Source: CAVQBP01 sp964448105 | GTDB lineage: Bacteria > Bacteroidota > Ignavibacteria > Ignavibacteriales > Ignavibacteriaceae | Direction of reading: 5' to 3' | DNA: 64,000 nt | Assembly (NCBI GenBank): GCA_964448105.1 | Contig: CAYUVK010000014.1 | Span: forward strand, 1 to 64,000 | Program-made: the position numbers and the translations under genes | The notes under the pieces: model-generated | Seen by the model: the letters and a program-made list of their open reading frames with translations, nothing else | What the model was told of the DNA's origin: nothing | Databases searched by the model: none | Part shown: in pieces, positions 28,131-36,824 of the stretch | How positions within the stretch are numbered: position 1 is the stretch's first letter | Layout of the letters: every line of letters begins with the position of its first letter

Positions 28131-29573
28131 ATGAAAAAAATATTTGTACTATTATTTGCAATTTCAATTATTACTTATCAAACAAAAGCCCAGGAGAGTC
28201 TCAAGCTTACTAAACATCATGCATTTTCCGGTACACTAATGCTTGGTACCGAAGTCGGGCTTACTTTAGGTTATACTGATTACTCAAATACAAAACCTCA
28301 AATAGTAGGCAGGGGAGTATTGGAATATTTTTTCCCAACTACATCAAGTGGTATATTTGGCTTAAAAGGTTTCTATAGTGCCGGATATGTCGGGGGAAAA
28401 GATGATAAGAAAAATCCGACGGAATTTAGATCTTCAATAATAAGAATCGGTGGCGGAATATCATATACATTTTCAATTAAACAGAGGGTATTTCCCTATA
28501 TATTTTTAGGTTCATCTTATGGCTGGGTAAATCCTGAAGACAACAATGGTAATACCCTTCCTTACGGCCCAAGAAATATTAAAATAACCGGAGTGGATTA
28601 CCATGGAGAAGCTGGTATTAGGTTTTTATTGTCCAACGAAATCAGCCTCAATGTAAACATAGGAGCTGAACTTAGTTCAGGTGATCACTGGGATGGACTT
28701 CCGCCGCAAGGAAGTAACGATATGCTCATTCAAACTATGGCAGGATTTTCTTATTCATTCTTTACTCAAACAGATGAAGACGGAGACGGTGTTCCGGATT
28801 CGAAAGATCAGTGTCCAAATACACCGCCGGGGGTTAAAGTAGATGATTTTGGCTGTCCTATTGATTCCGATCATGACGGAGTTCCCGATTATAATGATAA
28901 ATGTCCTAATACAGAAGCTGGCTTGAAGGTTGATGAAAATGGCTGTGCAATAGATTCGGATAATGATGGTGTTCCAGACAAGTATGATAAATGCCCCAAT
29001 ACTACTCCCGGAATTAAAGTTGATGAATTCGGTTGTCCTGATACAGACAACGACGGCGTTTATGATGAAAACGATAAATGTCCGGATACGCCTGCAGGAG
29101 CACCTGTTGACGCAACCGGCTGCCCAAAAGATTCCGATGGTGACGGAGTACCGGATTATAAAGATGAATGCCCTAATACTCCAAAGGGAATGGAAGTTGA
29201 TGAAAAAGGGTGTGTAATTAAAAGAGATACTGTTAAGGTAAGCTTAAGCGGTGATACTAATTTCGAATCAGGGAAAGCTGTATTGCTTTCCAACGCCTAT
29301 CCGATTTTAAATAATCTGGTAGAAAGTATGAAGACCGACACTAAAGCAAAATTAAGAATTGAAGGGTATACAGATTCTATAGGTTCAGAATCATATAATC
29401 TGGAGCTTTCAAGGAAGAGAGCACAAGCTGTTGCTGATTACCTGGTGAGTCAGGGAATTGACAGCAGCAGACTGCAGGTAATTCCAATGGGAGAAAGCAA
29501 TCCTATTGCATCAAATAAAACTGCAGAGGGAAGAGCAATGAACAGAAGAGTAGAAATTATTCCGCAGCATTAA
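28131..29573 (+). CDS. OmpA-family outer-membrane protein with thrombospondin type 3 repeats (copy 1)
   Basis: 480 residues: a signal peptide (1-20), an N-terminal outer-membrane beta-barrel (about 25-215), five calcium-binding thrombospondin-3 repeats (about 217-365, each D-x-D-x-D-G-V-P-D with a CP-N-T-P-x-G-x-K-V-D partner) and an OmpA peptidoglycan-binding domain (about 370-480, core RIEGYTDSIGS, then LSRKRAQAVADYLV, ending GRAMNRRVEI). It links outer membrane and peptidoglycan. AAAGGAAC lies before the ATG. A paralogue follows at 29884, with 310 bp between the genes. Confidence 0.92.
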   Translation: MKKIFVLLFAISIITYQTKAQESLKLTKHHAFSGTLMLGTEVGLTLGYTDYSNTKPQIVGRGVLEYFFPTTSSGIFGLKGFYSAGYVGGKDDKKNPTEFRSSIIRIGGGISYTFSIKQRVFPYIFLGSSYGWVNPEDNNGNTLPYGPRNIKITGVDYHGEAGIRFLLSNEISLNVNIGAELSSGDHWDGLPPQGSNDMLIQTMAGFSYSFFTQTDEDGDGVPDSKDQCPNTPPGVKVDDFGCPIDSDHDGVPDYNDKCPNTEAGLKVDENGCAIDSDNDGVPDKYDKCPNTTPGIKVDEFGCPDTDNDGVYDENDKCPDTPAGAPVDATGCPKDSDGDGVPDYKDECPNTPKGMEVDEKGCVIKRDTVKVSLSGDTNFESGKAVLLSNAYPILNNLVESMKTDTKAKLRIEGYTDSIGSESYNLELSRKRAQAVADYLVSQGIDSSRLQVIPMGESNPIASNKTAEGRAMNRRVEIIPQH

Positions 29574-29883
29574 TTTCTTTAGAAGCTTATCTTAAAGTAG
29601 GGAATGCAAATTCTGCATTCCCTACATTAAATATCCTGTTTACCTTTCAGATTTTATTCACTGTCTTCTTTTTTCATCGGCTTGTTTCTTTAATAATTCA
29701 TATTCTATTCTTAATTCTATTAAAAGACTATCATTCTTTCTAATATTCTCTTTATCTTTTAACCTGGTTTCTGTTTTTTCGTTGAGAATGCACAAATAGA
29801 AATATTAATAAACAAATATTTCTCAATTCTCTAAAATCCCATTAAATTAGTAGAACAGTTTTTACAAAAAAGGGAACCGCTAA
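29574..29883. other. Intergenic region between the two OmpA genes
   Basis: It holds a perfect hairpin at 29597-29625 (listed separately) and otherwise AT-rich sequence. A 45-codon minus-strand frame (29658-29795) is open but lacks a good start. Just before the second gene, GGGAACCGCT resembles GGAACGGCT in front of the first gene, so the duplication includes the leader. Confidence 0.5.
29597..29625 (+). terminator. Perfect 12-bp hairpin after OmpA copy 1
   Basis: GTAGGGAATGCA and its exact complement enclose a 5-nt loop, 23 bp past the stop codon. The following sequence is only moderately T-rich, so it may be a terminator or a stabilising or repeated palindrome. Confidence 0.6.
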
Positions 29884-31323
29884 ATGAAAATTTTTACTTT
29901 TCTTTTAATTCTCCTTTTTTCATGGTCTTCTTTCTCCCAGCAGTATCAAAGAAATAAATATACTGCATTCTCCGGGTCTGTTGTTTTAAGCATGGAAGGA
30001 GGTGCAACCCTTGGCTTTACCGATTATAAAAATAGGAAAGTCGATTACATGGGAAGAGGTTCTGTTGAATATTTCTTCCCCTCGTTTACAAAAAGTTCTT
30101 TCGGTATAAGAGCAATGGCTGGGGGCGGTTATATTAGAGGAGAAGATCCTAATCTCACCCCCAATACTTTTAGTACAAGTCTTTTATTTGCCGGCGGAGG
30201 CTTAATTTATGCTTTATCACTAACTAAAGTGGTTACACCATATTTATTTGCTGGTGCAGCGTACACATGGTTTGATCCGAGAGGTGAAAATGATGTTAAG
30301 CTGCCGAATAATTCGGCTGTAGTCTACAAAAAAAAGGAATTAAATTATTTAGGCGAAGTCGGGGTAAGGTTTCTCGCAACGGATAATTTAAGCTTTAATC
30401 TTGTCGGAGGTGTTCAGCTTAGTAACCATGACTATCTGGATGATGTTGCAATCGGCACAAACAAGGATTTGTTTTTTAGTGTACTTGCCGGCGCTTCCTT
30501 TTCATTTTTTATTACAAGGGATTCTGATGGTGACGGAGTAGATGATTCCGAAGATCTTTGCGGTGATACTCCCCCGCATATTAAAGTGGATGATTTCGGC
30601 TGCCCCATTGATTCCGATAAAGATGGAATCCCTGATTACCTTGATAAATGCCCCAATACACCCAAAGATGTTTTAGTAAATAACGATGGCTGTCCTCTGG
30701 ATTCGGATGGTGATGGTATTGCTGATTATTTAGATCTTTGTTCAAATACACCCCAAGGTACACCTGTTGATAAATCTGGCTGCCCTTTAGATCATGATGG
30801 TGACGGAGTACCTGATTTCAAGGATAAGTGCAGTAATACACCTGCTAAAGTTGAAGTTGACGAAAACGGATGTCCGTTAGATTCAGATAAAGATGGGGTT
30901 CCCGATTATCTTGATAATTGTCCGGGTACTGCTGCCGGAACTAAGGTCAATGATAAAGGATGCCCGGTAAAAGAAGAAGTAAAGGAATACTCATTAAGTG
31001 CTGGCGCCAATTTTGCATTTGGAAGTTCTTCCCTTTTACCCTCTGCTTACCCTGAACTGGATAAATTAGTTGAAGTAATGAAACAAAACCCTTTTTCAAG
31101 ATGGAGAATCGAAGGGCATACAGACAATATCGGGAGTAAAAAAGGAAACTTGAAAATCTCCCGCGAACGGGCTGAATCGGTTTTAAATTATTTTATCTCA
31201 AAAGGATTAGTCAGAAACAGGTTTGAGGTATTCGGTATGGGTATGGATTATCCAATTGCAGATAATTCAACCGAAGCAGGAAGAGCAAAGAATAGAAGAG
31301 TAGTAATTATACGGATAAACTAA
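29884..31323 (+). CDS. OmpA-family outer-membrane protein with thrombospondin type 3 repeats (copy 2)
   Basis: 479 residues with the same plan as the gene just upstream: a signal peptide (ending SFSQ), a beta-barrel region with matching segments (YTAFSGSVVLSMEGGATLGFTDY and GRGSVEYFFPSF), five thrombospondin-3 repeats (about 216-365) and a C-terminal OmpA domain (RIEGHTDNIGS, LKISRERAESVLNYF, ending GRAKNRRVVII). It is a tandem duplicate that has diverged throughout. The ATG is preceded by AAAGGGAA. It probably ties outer membrane to peptidoglycan, with calcium binding by the repeats. Confidence 0.92.
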   Translation: MKIFTFLLILLFSWSSFSQQYQRNKYTAFSGSVVLSMEGGATLGFTDYKNRKVDYMGRGSVEYFFPSFTKSSFGIRAMAGGGYIRGEDPNLTPNTFSTSLLFAGGGLIYALSLTKVVTPYLFAGAAYTWFDPRGENDVKLPNNSAVVYKKKELNYLGEVGVRFLATDNLSFNLVGGVQLSNHDYLDDVAIGTNKDLFFSVLAGASFSFFITRDSDGDGVDDSEDLCGDTPPHIKVDDFGCPIDSDKDGIPDYLDKCPNTPKDVLVNNDGCPLDSDGDGIADYLDLCSNTPQGTPVDKSGCPLDHDGDGVPDFKDKCSNTPAKVEVDENGCPLDSDKDGVPDYLDNCPGTAAGTKVNDKGCPVKEEVKEYSLSAGANFAFGSSSLLPSAYPELDKLVEVMKQNPFSRWRIEGHTDNIGSKKGNLKISRERAESVLNYFISKGLVRNRFEVFGMGMDYPIADNSTEAGRAKNRRVVIIRIN

Positions 31324-31443
31324 TATCAGGTTAAAAGTAAAAACTCAAAAGTGAAAAAACACTTGATATTAATGTTTACTTAAACATACATGGAATCTAA
31401 TATACTTTTGTTTAGATTTGATATATTTAAGCACTTAGAATGA

Positions 31444-32154
31444 ATGAGTACAAAGTTTTTTCTACCGGGAACGGACAAACAGTTAAATATCCTTCTTAAA
31501 CAGATTGATGTAAAAAATTTCTCTGTTCTAATTATCGGATCAGGCAACGAAGAAGTTTCAAAAAGATTTCTGCTTGCAGGTGCAATTAAAGTTGTTGTTA
31601 TAGTTCAGGATAACGATTCGATTTTAAGAACACGAATAAATTTATCGAAGGAAAAGGAAATTATAGTCAGATTAATGGAGTTCGATAATACCGACTTTAA
31701 AAATTCTACATTCGACATGGTATATGCTCAAGCCTCAATATCAACTCCCAATAGGAATAAAATATTAAAAGAAATAAAAAGGATTTTAAAACCGGGAGGA
31801 TATTTGTGTGCCGGGGAAATTGTAAGCTTAACACAATCACCACCGCAATTTGTAATAGATATCTGGAATAATTCTAGCATTTCTCCCCTTTTTTCAAATG
31901 AGCTGGAAAAGTTTTATACCGAAAGAAATTTTAAAGTTATCCAGGTAAATGATATTTCATATACTTTAAAGGAATTCTATAAATTAAGCAGTGATCTATT
32001 GAAAGAAAAATCAAACGATCTGCGTGATGAAGAAAAGGTCTATTATAAAAAATTATTAAAGCAAATCAGTCATGAGTCAAATGCATATTTAAAGCTGGGG
32101 GGTAATGCTCATATGGGATTTTTAGTCTTAATAGTAAAGAAAGAGCAATTGTGA
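31444..32154 (+). CDS. Class I SAM-dependent methyltransferase
   Basis: 236 residues. The SAM-binding motif I is VLIIGSGNEE (28-37), FDMVYAQASIS is the motif IV region, and IKRILKPGGYLCAGE is the typical strand-turn before the end of the Rossmann fold. This is a Methyltransf_11-like protein whose substrate is unknown. Its last four bases overlap the GTG start of rlmD (GTGA), so the two are co-translated; a role in RNA or quinone methylation is possible but not shown. Confidence 0.75.
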   Translation: MSTKFFLPGTDKQLNILLKQIDVKNFSVLIIGSGNEEVSKRFLLAGAIKVVVIVQDNDSILRTRINLSKEKEIIVRLMEFDNTDFKNSTFDMVYAQASISTPNRNKILKEIKRILKPGGYLCAGEIVSLTQSPPQFVIDIWNNSSISPLFSNELEKFYTERNFKVIQVNDISYTLKEFYKLSSDLLKEKSNDLRDEEKVYYKKLLKQISHESNAYLKLGGNAHMGFLVLIVKKEQL

Positions 32155-33593
32155 AAAAAGGAGATATAATTGAATTAGATATTGAAAACTATGCTTTTGA
32201 AGGAAGAGGTATTGGAAAAATTAATAAGAAAGAAATTTCCCCTGGAGCTTCTCAACAGCAATCGAAATATGTTGTCTTTGTAGATAATGCATATCCCGGT
32301 GATAAGGTAAAAGCTCAAATAAAAAAGATTAAAAAATCTTATGCAGAAGCTAAAACAGAGCAGGTGTTATCACCATCCGGTTACAGGGTAGAAGCCAGGT
32401 GTAAATATTTCGGAGTGTGCGGCGGATGCAAACAGCAGGACCTGGATTACAAAAAACAATTGGATTTTAAACAGCAGCAAGCTAAGGAAATTTTTGTGAA
32501 AATGGGTGGATTCGATGATTTCAAAATTGAAGAAATTATTCCTTCGGAAAAAATATTTTACTACAGGAATAAAATGGAATTTTCATTCTCAGATAAAAAA
32601 TGGCTGACAAAAGAAGAAATAAATTCCGGGGATGATTTCGATAGAGATTTTTCTTTGGGGCTCCACGTCCCAAATGTTTATGATAAAGTTTTAGACATTA
32701 ATGAGTGCTTTCTTCAATCTGAGCTAAGCAACAAAATCTTAAACTTTACCAGATACTTTTTTAAAGAAAGAAATATCCCTGTTTATAATACACGAACTCA
32801 TCAAGGTTATTTAAGAAATTTAGTCATAAGGGAATCAGAGAGTACAAATGATTTAATGATCAATTTAGTAACCTTTTATGAAGATAATATTTTAATGAAA
32901 GGATACACCAATAGTGTTGTAAAGGAATTTCCGCAGGTTACAACAATTGTAAATAACATTAACCTGAAAAAAGCTGCTGTTGCAATAGGTGACTATGAGA
33001 ACATTTATTTGGGTGAAGGTTTGATTTATGATTCTATAGGTCAATACAATTTTCGGATTAGTGCAAATTCTTTCTTTCAGACAAACACTCTTCAAGCTGA
33101 AAATTTATATAAAACTGCATTCGATTTTGCCGGGTTAAAAAAAGATGAAACGGTCTATGATTTATATTCCGGTGCCGGTACCATAGCTATATATATTTCG
33201 GGAAATGTGAAGAAAGTTTATGCTTTTGAAAGTGTTCAAGCCGTAGTAAAAGATGCAGAAGAGAATGCAAAAATAAATAATGTTGAAAATGTAAAATTTT
33301 TTACGGCAGACCTTAATAAATCATTTCTCCCGGTAGTAAATGAAAACAAATTGCAATCACCTGATGTAGTGATATTGGATCCACCGAGGAGCGGAATGCA
33401 TAAAAATGCCGTAGGAGATATTGTAAAACTAAACCCTGAAAAAATTGTCTATGTGAGCTGTAATCCCGCGACACAAGTCAGGGACATTAAATTATTTGTG
33501 GAAGGCGATTACAAATTAATTAAGATAAAACCTGTTGATATGTTCCCGCATACCTACCATATTGAAAATGTAGCGTTGCTGATAAAAGTATAG
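32151..33593 (+). CDS. rlmD: 23S rRNA (uracil-C5)-methyltransferase, RlmD/TrmA family
   Basis: 480 residues with a TRAM domain (1-75), an iron-sulfur motif C-x5-C-x2-C (Cys84, Cys90, Cys93, then a Cys in DINECF), and a SAM-dependent methyltransferase domain (YDLYSGAGTIAIYIS, DPPRSGMHKNAV, VYVSCNPAT with catalytic Cys437). This set is diagnostic for the RumA/RlmD family that makes 5-methyluridine in 23S rRNA. The start is GTG at 32151, overlapping the stop of the upstream methyltransferase gene. The exact position methylated (1939 or 747) cannot be read from the sequence. Confidence 0.88.
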   Translation: MKKGDIIELDIENYAFEGRGIGKINKKEISPGASQQQSKYVVFVDNAYPGDKVKAQIKKIKKSYAEAKTEQVLSPSGYRVEARCKYFGVCGGCKQQDLDYKKQLDFKQQQAKEIFVKMGGFDDFKIEEIIPSEKIFYYRNKMEFSFSDKKWLTKEEINSGDDFDRDFSLGLHVPNVYDKVLDINECFLQSELSNKILNFTRYFFKERNIPVYNTRTHQGYLRNLVIRESESTNDLMINLVTFYEDNILMKGYTNSVVKEFPQVTTIVNNINLKKAAVAIGDYENIYLGEGLIYDSIGQYNFRISANSFFQTNTLQAENLYKTAFDFAGLKKDETVYDLYSGAGTIAIYISGNVKKVYAFESVQAVVKDAEENAKINNVENVKFFTADLNKSFLPVVNENKLQSPDVVILDPPRSGMHKNAVGDIVKLNPEKIVYVSCNPATQVRDIKLFVEGDYKLIKIKPVDMFPHTYHIENVALLIKV

Positions 33594-33833
33594 TATACTT
33601 GATAATATTTTTCCAAATAGGATTGAGGGTTTCGTATGACCTTTTTATCCCTTAACTAAAAATTTACTTGCCTATTATTAAAAAATAGAGTTAATTTAAA
33701 ATAAAGATAAAGGGACTTTGGGGCATGCAAATGAACAAGCATAGTAAATCCTGCAAGATAAGTTATGATCAGCTGTTTGAAACTCAATGAAATATTAGTT
33801 TAATGTAAACCTTTTCTTAAGTGAAGGTGCATT

Positions 33834-34250
33834 ATGAAATCTAAAAAATTAATAATAGCTATTATCATCTTTTTTATCCCTGCAATTATATTTATAGGTT
33901 GCATTTATAATCCTTTCACCCCGATTATTGGAGATAATTCTAAACCGGAACCATTTTGCTTTGATTTTGCAGAAAAATATAAAAACAATCCTGAAGGTTT
34001 TTTCAATTTTATAAAAAGTCTCTGGGCTGATACGGTTGATTATGATAAAAACAAAGGAATAATTAAGGTGAATGAAAAAATACGAAACACGTGTAACTGT
34101 CCATTTATAAGAGAAAAAGAAGCTCCGGGAATCTTATGTGAATGTTCATTGGGAACTCAAAAGAGAATTTATGAATGCTTATTTGATAAGAAAGTCAATG
34201 TAACATTAGAAAAATCTGTTTTAAGAGGGATGAGAGATGCAGTTTTATGA
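33834..34250 (+). CDS. Small Cys-rich lipoprotein with a C-terminus like the DUF6144/L-2-amino-thiazoline-4-carboxylate hydrolase group
   Basis: 138 residues. A hydrophobic N-terminus ends in IFIGC, a plausible lipobox (Cys at about 23). The mature part has a cluster TCNCPF and then LCECSLGTQKRIYECLF and VNVTLEKSVLRG. That order (C-x-C-S-x-G, K, E, then V-x-L-x-x-S-x-L-R-G) resembles the metal-binding end of the named families, but the usual final C-x-F after RGD is missing, and the protein is much shorter than most members. Function is unknown. It is a single gene with a weak ribosome binding site, in a region of small envelope genes. Confidence 0.6.
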   Translation: MKSKKLIIAIIIFFIPAIIFIGCIYNPFTPIIGDNSKPEPFCFDFAEKYKNNPEGFFNFIKSLWADTVDYDKNKGIIKVNEKIRNTCNCPFIREKEAPGILCECSLGTQKRIYECLFDKKVNVTLEKSVLRGMRDAVL

Positions 34251-34279
34251 TTCAATTATTGTGATAGTTACAAATAAGA

Positions 34280-34414
34280 ATGATTCTTAAACACAAACCA
34301 CCTTTAACTGTTATCATAATCTGTTTATTTGAAGTAATAGGATTAATTTTATTGTCATTTGCTTATTCAAAAAAACAACAGAAGAAATCGGTTTATGGTA
34401 TCAAATTTAAATAA
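34280..34414 (+). CDS. Small single-pass membrane protein (44 residues)
   Basis: The open frame from an ATG at 34280 to a TAA at 34412 has a basic start (KHKPP), one strong hydrophobic helix (LTVIIICLFEVIGLILLSFAY) and a basic tail (KKQQKKS), which is a typical small membrane-protein layout. The ribosome binding site (AATAAGA) is weak. It lies between two lipoprotein genes on the same strand. No homologue is recognised; it could be chance in AT-rich DNA. Confidence 0.4.
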   Translation: MILKHKPPLTVIIICLFEVIGLILLSFAYSKKQQKKSVYGIKFK

Positions 34415-34487
34415 AGAAAAAGTGATTTGGGGGATGAAATTTTTTTTCGAGAATTCACATAAAATTTATCATTTACGGAAAAGTTAT

Positions 34488-34940
34488 ATGAAGAAAATAT
34501 TTTTTTTAATCTTCGCAATTTTATTTTTATCATGTTCACCGCTTTCGAAATTACATAAACATGAGATGCGTAGTCATTGGAAATTGATTTATTATAATTC
34601 CGATAAGGGTGATTCCTTAAATGGAAATATTGGTGATTTAATAAATGCAGTAAAAAATGGAAAGCAGGTAAGAATAATTATGGAAAGAGATTCTATTATA
34701 TTTGCGACGGAAGCTGAATATTTATGGGTGAATAATAACATTGTATATGCGCAAAACAATGGACAGGTTAGTGCACATTTTACAGGAGAAGAATTAGTCT
34801 TCCAGGATGATTCGTATTTTTGGATGTTTATTGTAAATACTAATGGGGAACGTAATATGATAAGATGGTCTGTGGGAGAACATGAGATGAGAGGACAAAA
34901 TAAGGATAGAGTATTTATTAAATGGTATGTTTTGGACTAA
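34488..34940 (+). CDS. Small lipoprotein of unknown function
   Basis: The ATG at 34488 is chosen because it starts a clear lipoprotein signal (KKIFFLIFAILFLSC, lipid-anchored Cys at about 16) with GGAAAAG upstream; a longer frame from 34359 adds a charged, unlikely N-terminus. The mature part of about 135 residues (HWKLIYYNSDKGDS, RIIMERDSIIFATEAEYLWV, FTGEELVFQDD) looks like a small all-beta lipocalin-like or META-like fold, but no family is recognised. It converges with the gene at 34947. Confidence 0.6.
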   Translation: MKKIFFLIFAILFLSCSPLSKLHKHEMRSHWKLIYYNSDKGDSLNGNIGDLINAVKNGKQVRIIMERDSIIFATEAEYLWVNNNIVYAQNNGQVSAHFTGEELVFQDDSYFWMFIVNTNGERNMIRWSVGEHEMRGQNKDRVFIKWYVLD

Positions 34941-34946
34941 AAAAAA

Positions 34947-35873
34947 TTAGACTATCCCTGAATTTATTTTGTAAATTAATTCTAAGCCGGCTGCGCTTAT
35001 TAAGTACCTGTGTTTTTTATTTTCAAGGAGTTTTTGAGTCCAATCTACAAACCCGCCATCAACTAAATTTAATTCGTCGCCTCTATAATTTAAAAATATT
35101 CTAAACCGGCAAAGCTGATAATAATTATTTCCATTACCTGGATCATTGTATTCGATTCTTACTTCATCAGGCATATCTTCCAATAACATTCTCAATTTAT
35201 TATTGAATATCGTATTATCTTCCTTCAATTCAATTTTTAAGATTATATCTTTCCTATCATATTCTGTTGACAGTTGTTTCATATAAAAATGAATATGTTC
35301 TTTTACATTCTCAAGTTCAAAGGAATACCCGCCGGTATCAAGACCTCCTGTAGCCATGCAGAAAAGACCAAAGTGAGCTGAGAACAAGGGATTGGTAAAA
35401 TACTGTGCCCTCACATGCCGGTGGGTTGTACAGTATTTTATTATTCTATTTTGTTTTTCTTTCTTGAATTCTTCTGCAATTTTAAGTGCCAGTACATTTG
35501 TAGCATCCGAAATTATTTCGGTCCCTCTCAATGCACTTACTATATTGTTTTGATCAACAAATGCAACAGCCGAACAGGTGCCCAATGGAGTAAGCGGAGA
35601 TAATTGAATTGCCTTAAAACCATTTTGCTCACCTTTCTTAAGCCAATTAATTTCATATTCCTTATAACTCAAGGGATTAACAATAGAGGGGAAAGTAAAC
35701 CTATTGTTTTGAAAATGATTAAGAATTTCAGGCGGTGTTAGTTTTTTTGCAGTATTTGCATAAACTTCCATGATCAAAGAGTTTAGTTCAGAGTTTGAAA
35801 GCTTATTTGCTATTTGCTGTGTAATACCGGGTAAACCGATTTTCTTTTCAATTTTTTTGACAATTTTATTCAT
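34947..35873 (-). CDS. Conserved-looking protein of unknown function, possibly class II aminoacyl-tRNA-synthetase-like
   Basis: 308 residues, no signal peptide, ATG at 35873. The sequence has the blocks LSPLTPLGTCSAV, ALRGTEIISDATNVLALKIA, CTTHRHVRAQYF, GYSFELENVKEHIHFYM and LVDGGFVDWTQKLL. The succession of a V-R-A-Q strand, an aromatic-rich helix and a G-G-x-x-D-W near the end is reminiscent of the catalytic fold of class II synthetases such as HisRS/HisZ, but true motifs 2 and 3 are not met, so this is only a suggestion. It shares its strand with rsmI, 30 bp downstream of the end of that gene. Function is not known. Confidence 0.6.
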   Translation of the reverse strand: MNKIVKKIEKKIGLPGITQQIANKLSNSELNSLIMEVYANTAKKLTPPEILNHFQNNRFTFPSIVNPLSYKEYEINWLKKGEQNGFKAIQLSPLTPLGTCSAVAFVDQNNIVSALRGTEIISDATNVLALKIAEEFKKEKQNRIIKYCTTHRHVRAQYFTNPLFSAHFGLFCMATGGLDTGGYSFELENVKEHIHFYMKQLSTEYDRKDIILKIELKEDNTIFNNKLRMLLEDMPDEVRIEYNDPGNGNNYYQLCRFRIFLNYRGDELNLVDGGFVDWTQKLLENKKHRYLISAAGLELIYKINSGIV

Positions 35874-35903
35874 TGTATATATATCTATATAACAATTTTT
35901 GTT

Positions 35904-36578
35904 TCATTTATTATCCACAATCAGTACAAACTCACCCTTTAAATTTTTCTGCTCGGCAATATTTAAAATTTCTTCCGTGGTTCCCCGAAAGAATTTTTCA
36001 TCTTTCATCGTAAGCTGAAATGCCAAAACTACTTTTATATTCTTTCCCAAAACTCTAACTATATCGGTCATCAAGCCCTTAAGCCTGTAAGGAGTATCAA
36101 GTAAAACAATAACTTCTTTTACTTTTTTTAAATCAGTTAACTGTTTTCGTCTTGTTTGCTTGTTTGGAGAAAGCCAGCCGTAGTAGTAAAACTTTTCAAA
36201 ATCCAACCCTGAAGCGGTTAATGCAGGAAGCAGAGAATTTGCACCGGGTATTGGAGTAACATTAATATTTTGAGATAAGCATAATTCAACCAGCAAATGC
36301 CCGGGGTCGGAAAAAAGCGGCGTCCCGCAATCGGAAATTAATGCTGCGGACTTCCCTTCCAATAATTTCAATATTATATCATTAACAACTTCATTTTCAT
36401 TATGTTCATTAAGAGTAAATAATTCCTTTTCAATTTGAAAATGAGAAATTAATCTTCTAGCTTCTTTATATTCTTCACAAATTATAAAATCAGCTCCCTT
36501 TAAAATTTTTAAAGCACGAAATGTAATATCTTCGTAGTTACCGATAGGCGTTGATACTAAAAATAATTTACCATTCAT
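35904..36578 (-). CDS. rsmI: 16S rRNA (cytidine-2'-O)-methyltransferase RsmI
   Basis: Tetrapyrrole-methylase-fold enzyme that methylates C1402 of 16S rRNA. Signatures: LFLVSTPIGNYEDITFRAL, ISDCGTPLFSDPG, and VTPIPGANSLLPAL with the G-A-N-S SAM site, then LDTPYRL and GEFVLIV. The ATG at 36578 (MNGKLFLVS) matches the usual start of the family; an upstream ATG at 36602 in frame lacks a ribosome binding site. At about 224 residues it is shorter than the usual 270-290, because it lacks the C-terminal tail found in many homologues. Confidence 0.9.
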   Translation of the reverse strand: MNGKLFLVSTPIGNYEDITFRALKILKGADFIICEEYKEARRLISHFQIEKELFTLNEHNENEVVNDIILKLLEGKSAALISDCGTPLFSDPGHLLVELCLSQNINVTPIPGANSLLPALTASGLDFEKFYYYGWLSPNKQTRRKQLTDLKKVKEVIVLLDTPYRLKGLMTDIVRVLGKNIKVVLAFQLTMKDEKFFRGTTEEILNIAEQKNLKGEFVLIVDNK

Positions 36579-36824
36579 ATTTCTAAAATAAATAAAAATC
36601 ATAGGAGTTGGATATAAATCTTATTTAGAAGAGTAAAAGTTTAAAATTAAAAGCCTGTATCGAATACGATTCGGTATCAAATTTCAAAAAATTAATTGTG
36701 TAATAAAATCTAGAAGTATTTGAGGAATTATAAAATATTCCGGATAGTAACCATTCTTCAAATCATATTTTTTGAAACCAAAGGAATTAATATTTATTTA
36801 GCTCTTTTGCTCGGTATTTCTTTA

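Noticed and set aside
28770..29220. Periodic DNA-level repeats that look like a repeat array
   Set aside because: They encode the thrombospondin type 3 repeats of the OmpA protein; period and codons follow the protein, and there are no unique spacers. The same holds for 30520-30965.
29658..29795. 45-codon minus-strand frame, charged and coiled-coil-like, between the OmpA genes
   Set aside because: Only a TTG start without a ribosome binding site; high Lys/Glu content is expected in random AT-rich frames.
33724..33789. Tiny plus-strand frame starting ATGCAAATGAAC after rlmD
   Set aside because: Only about 21 codons, no binding site, no recognisable product.
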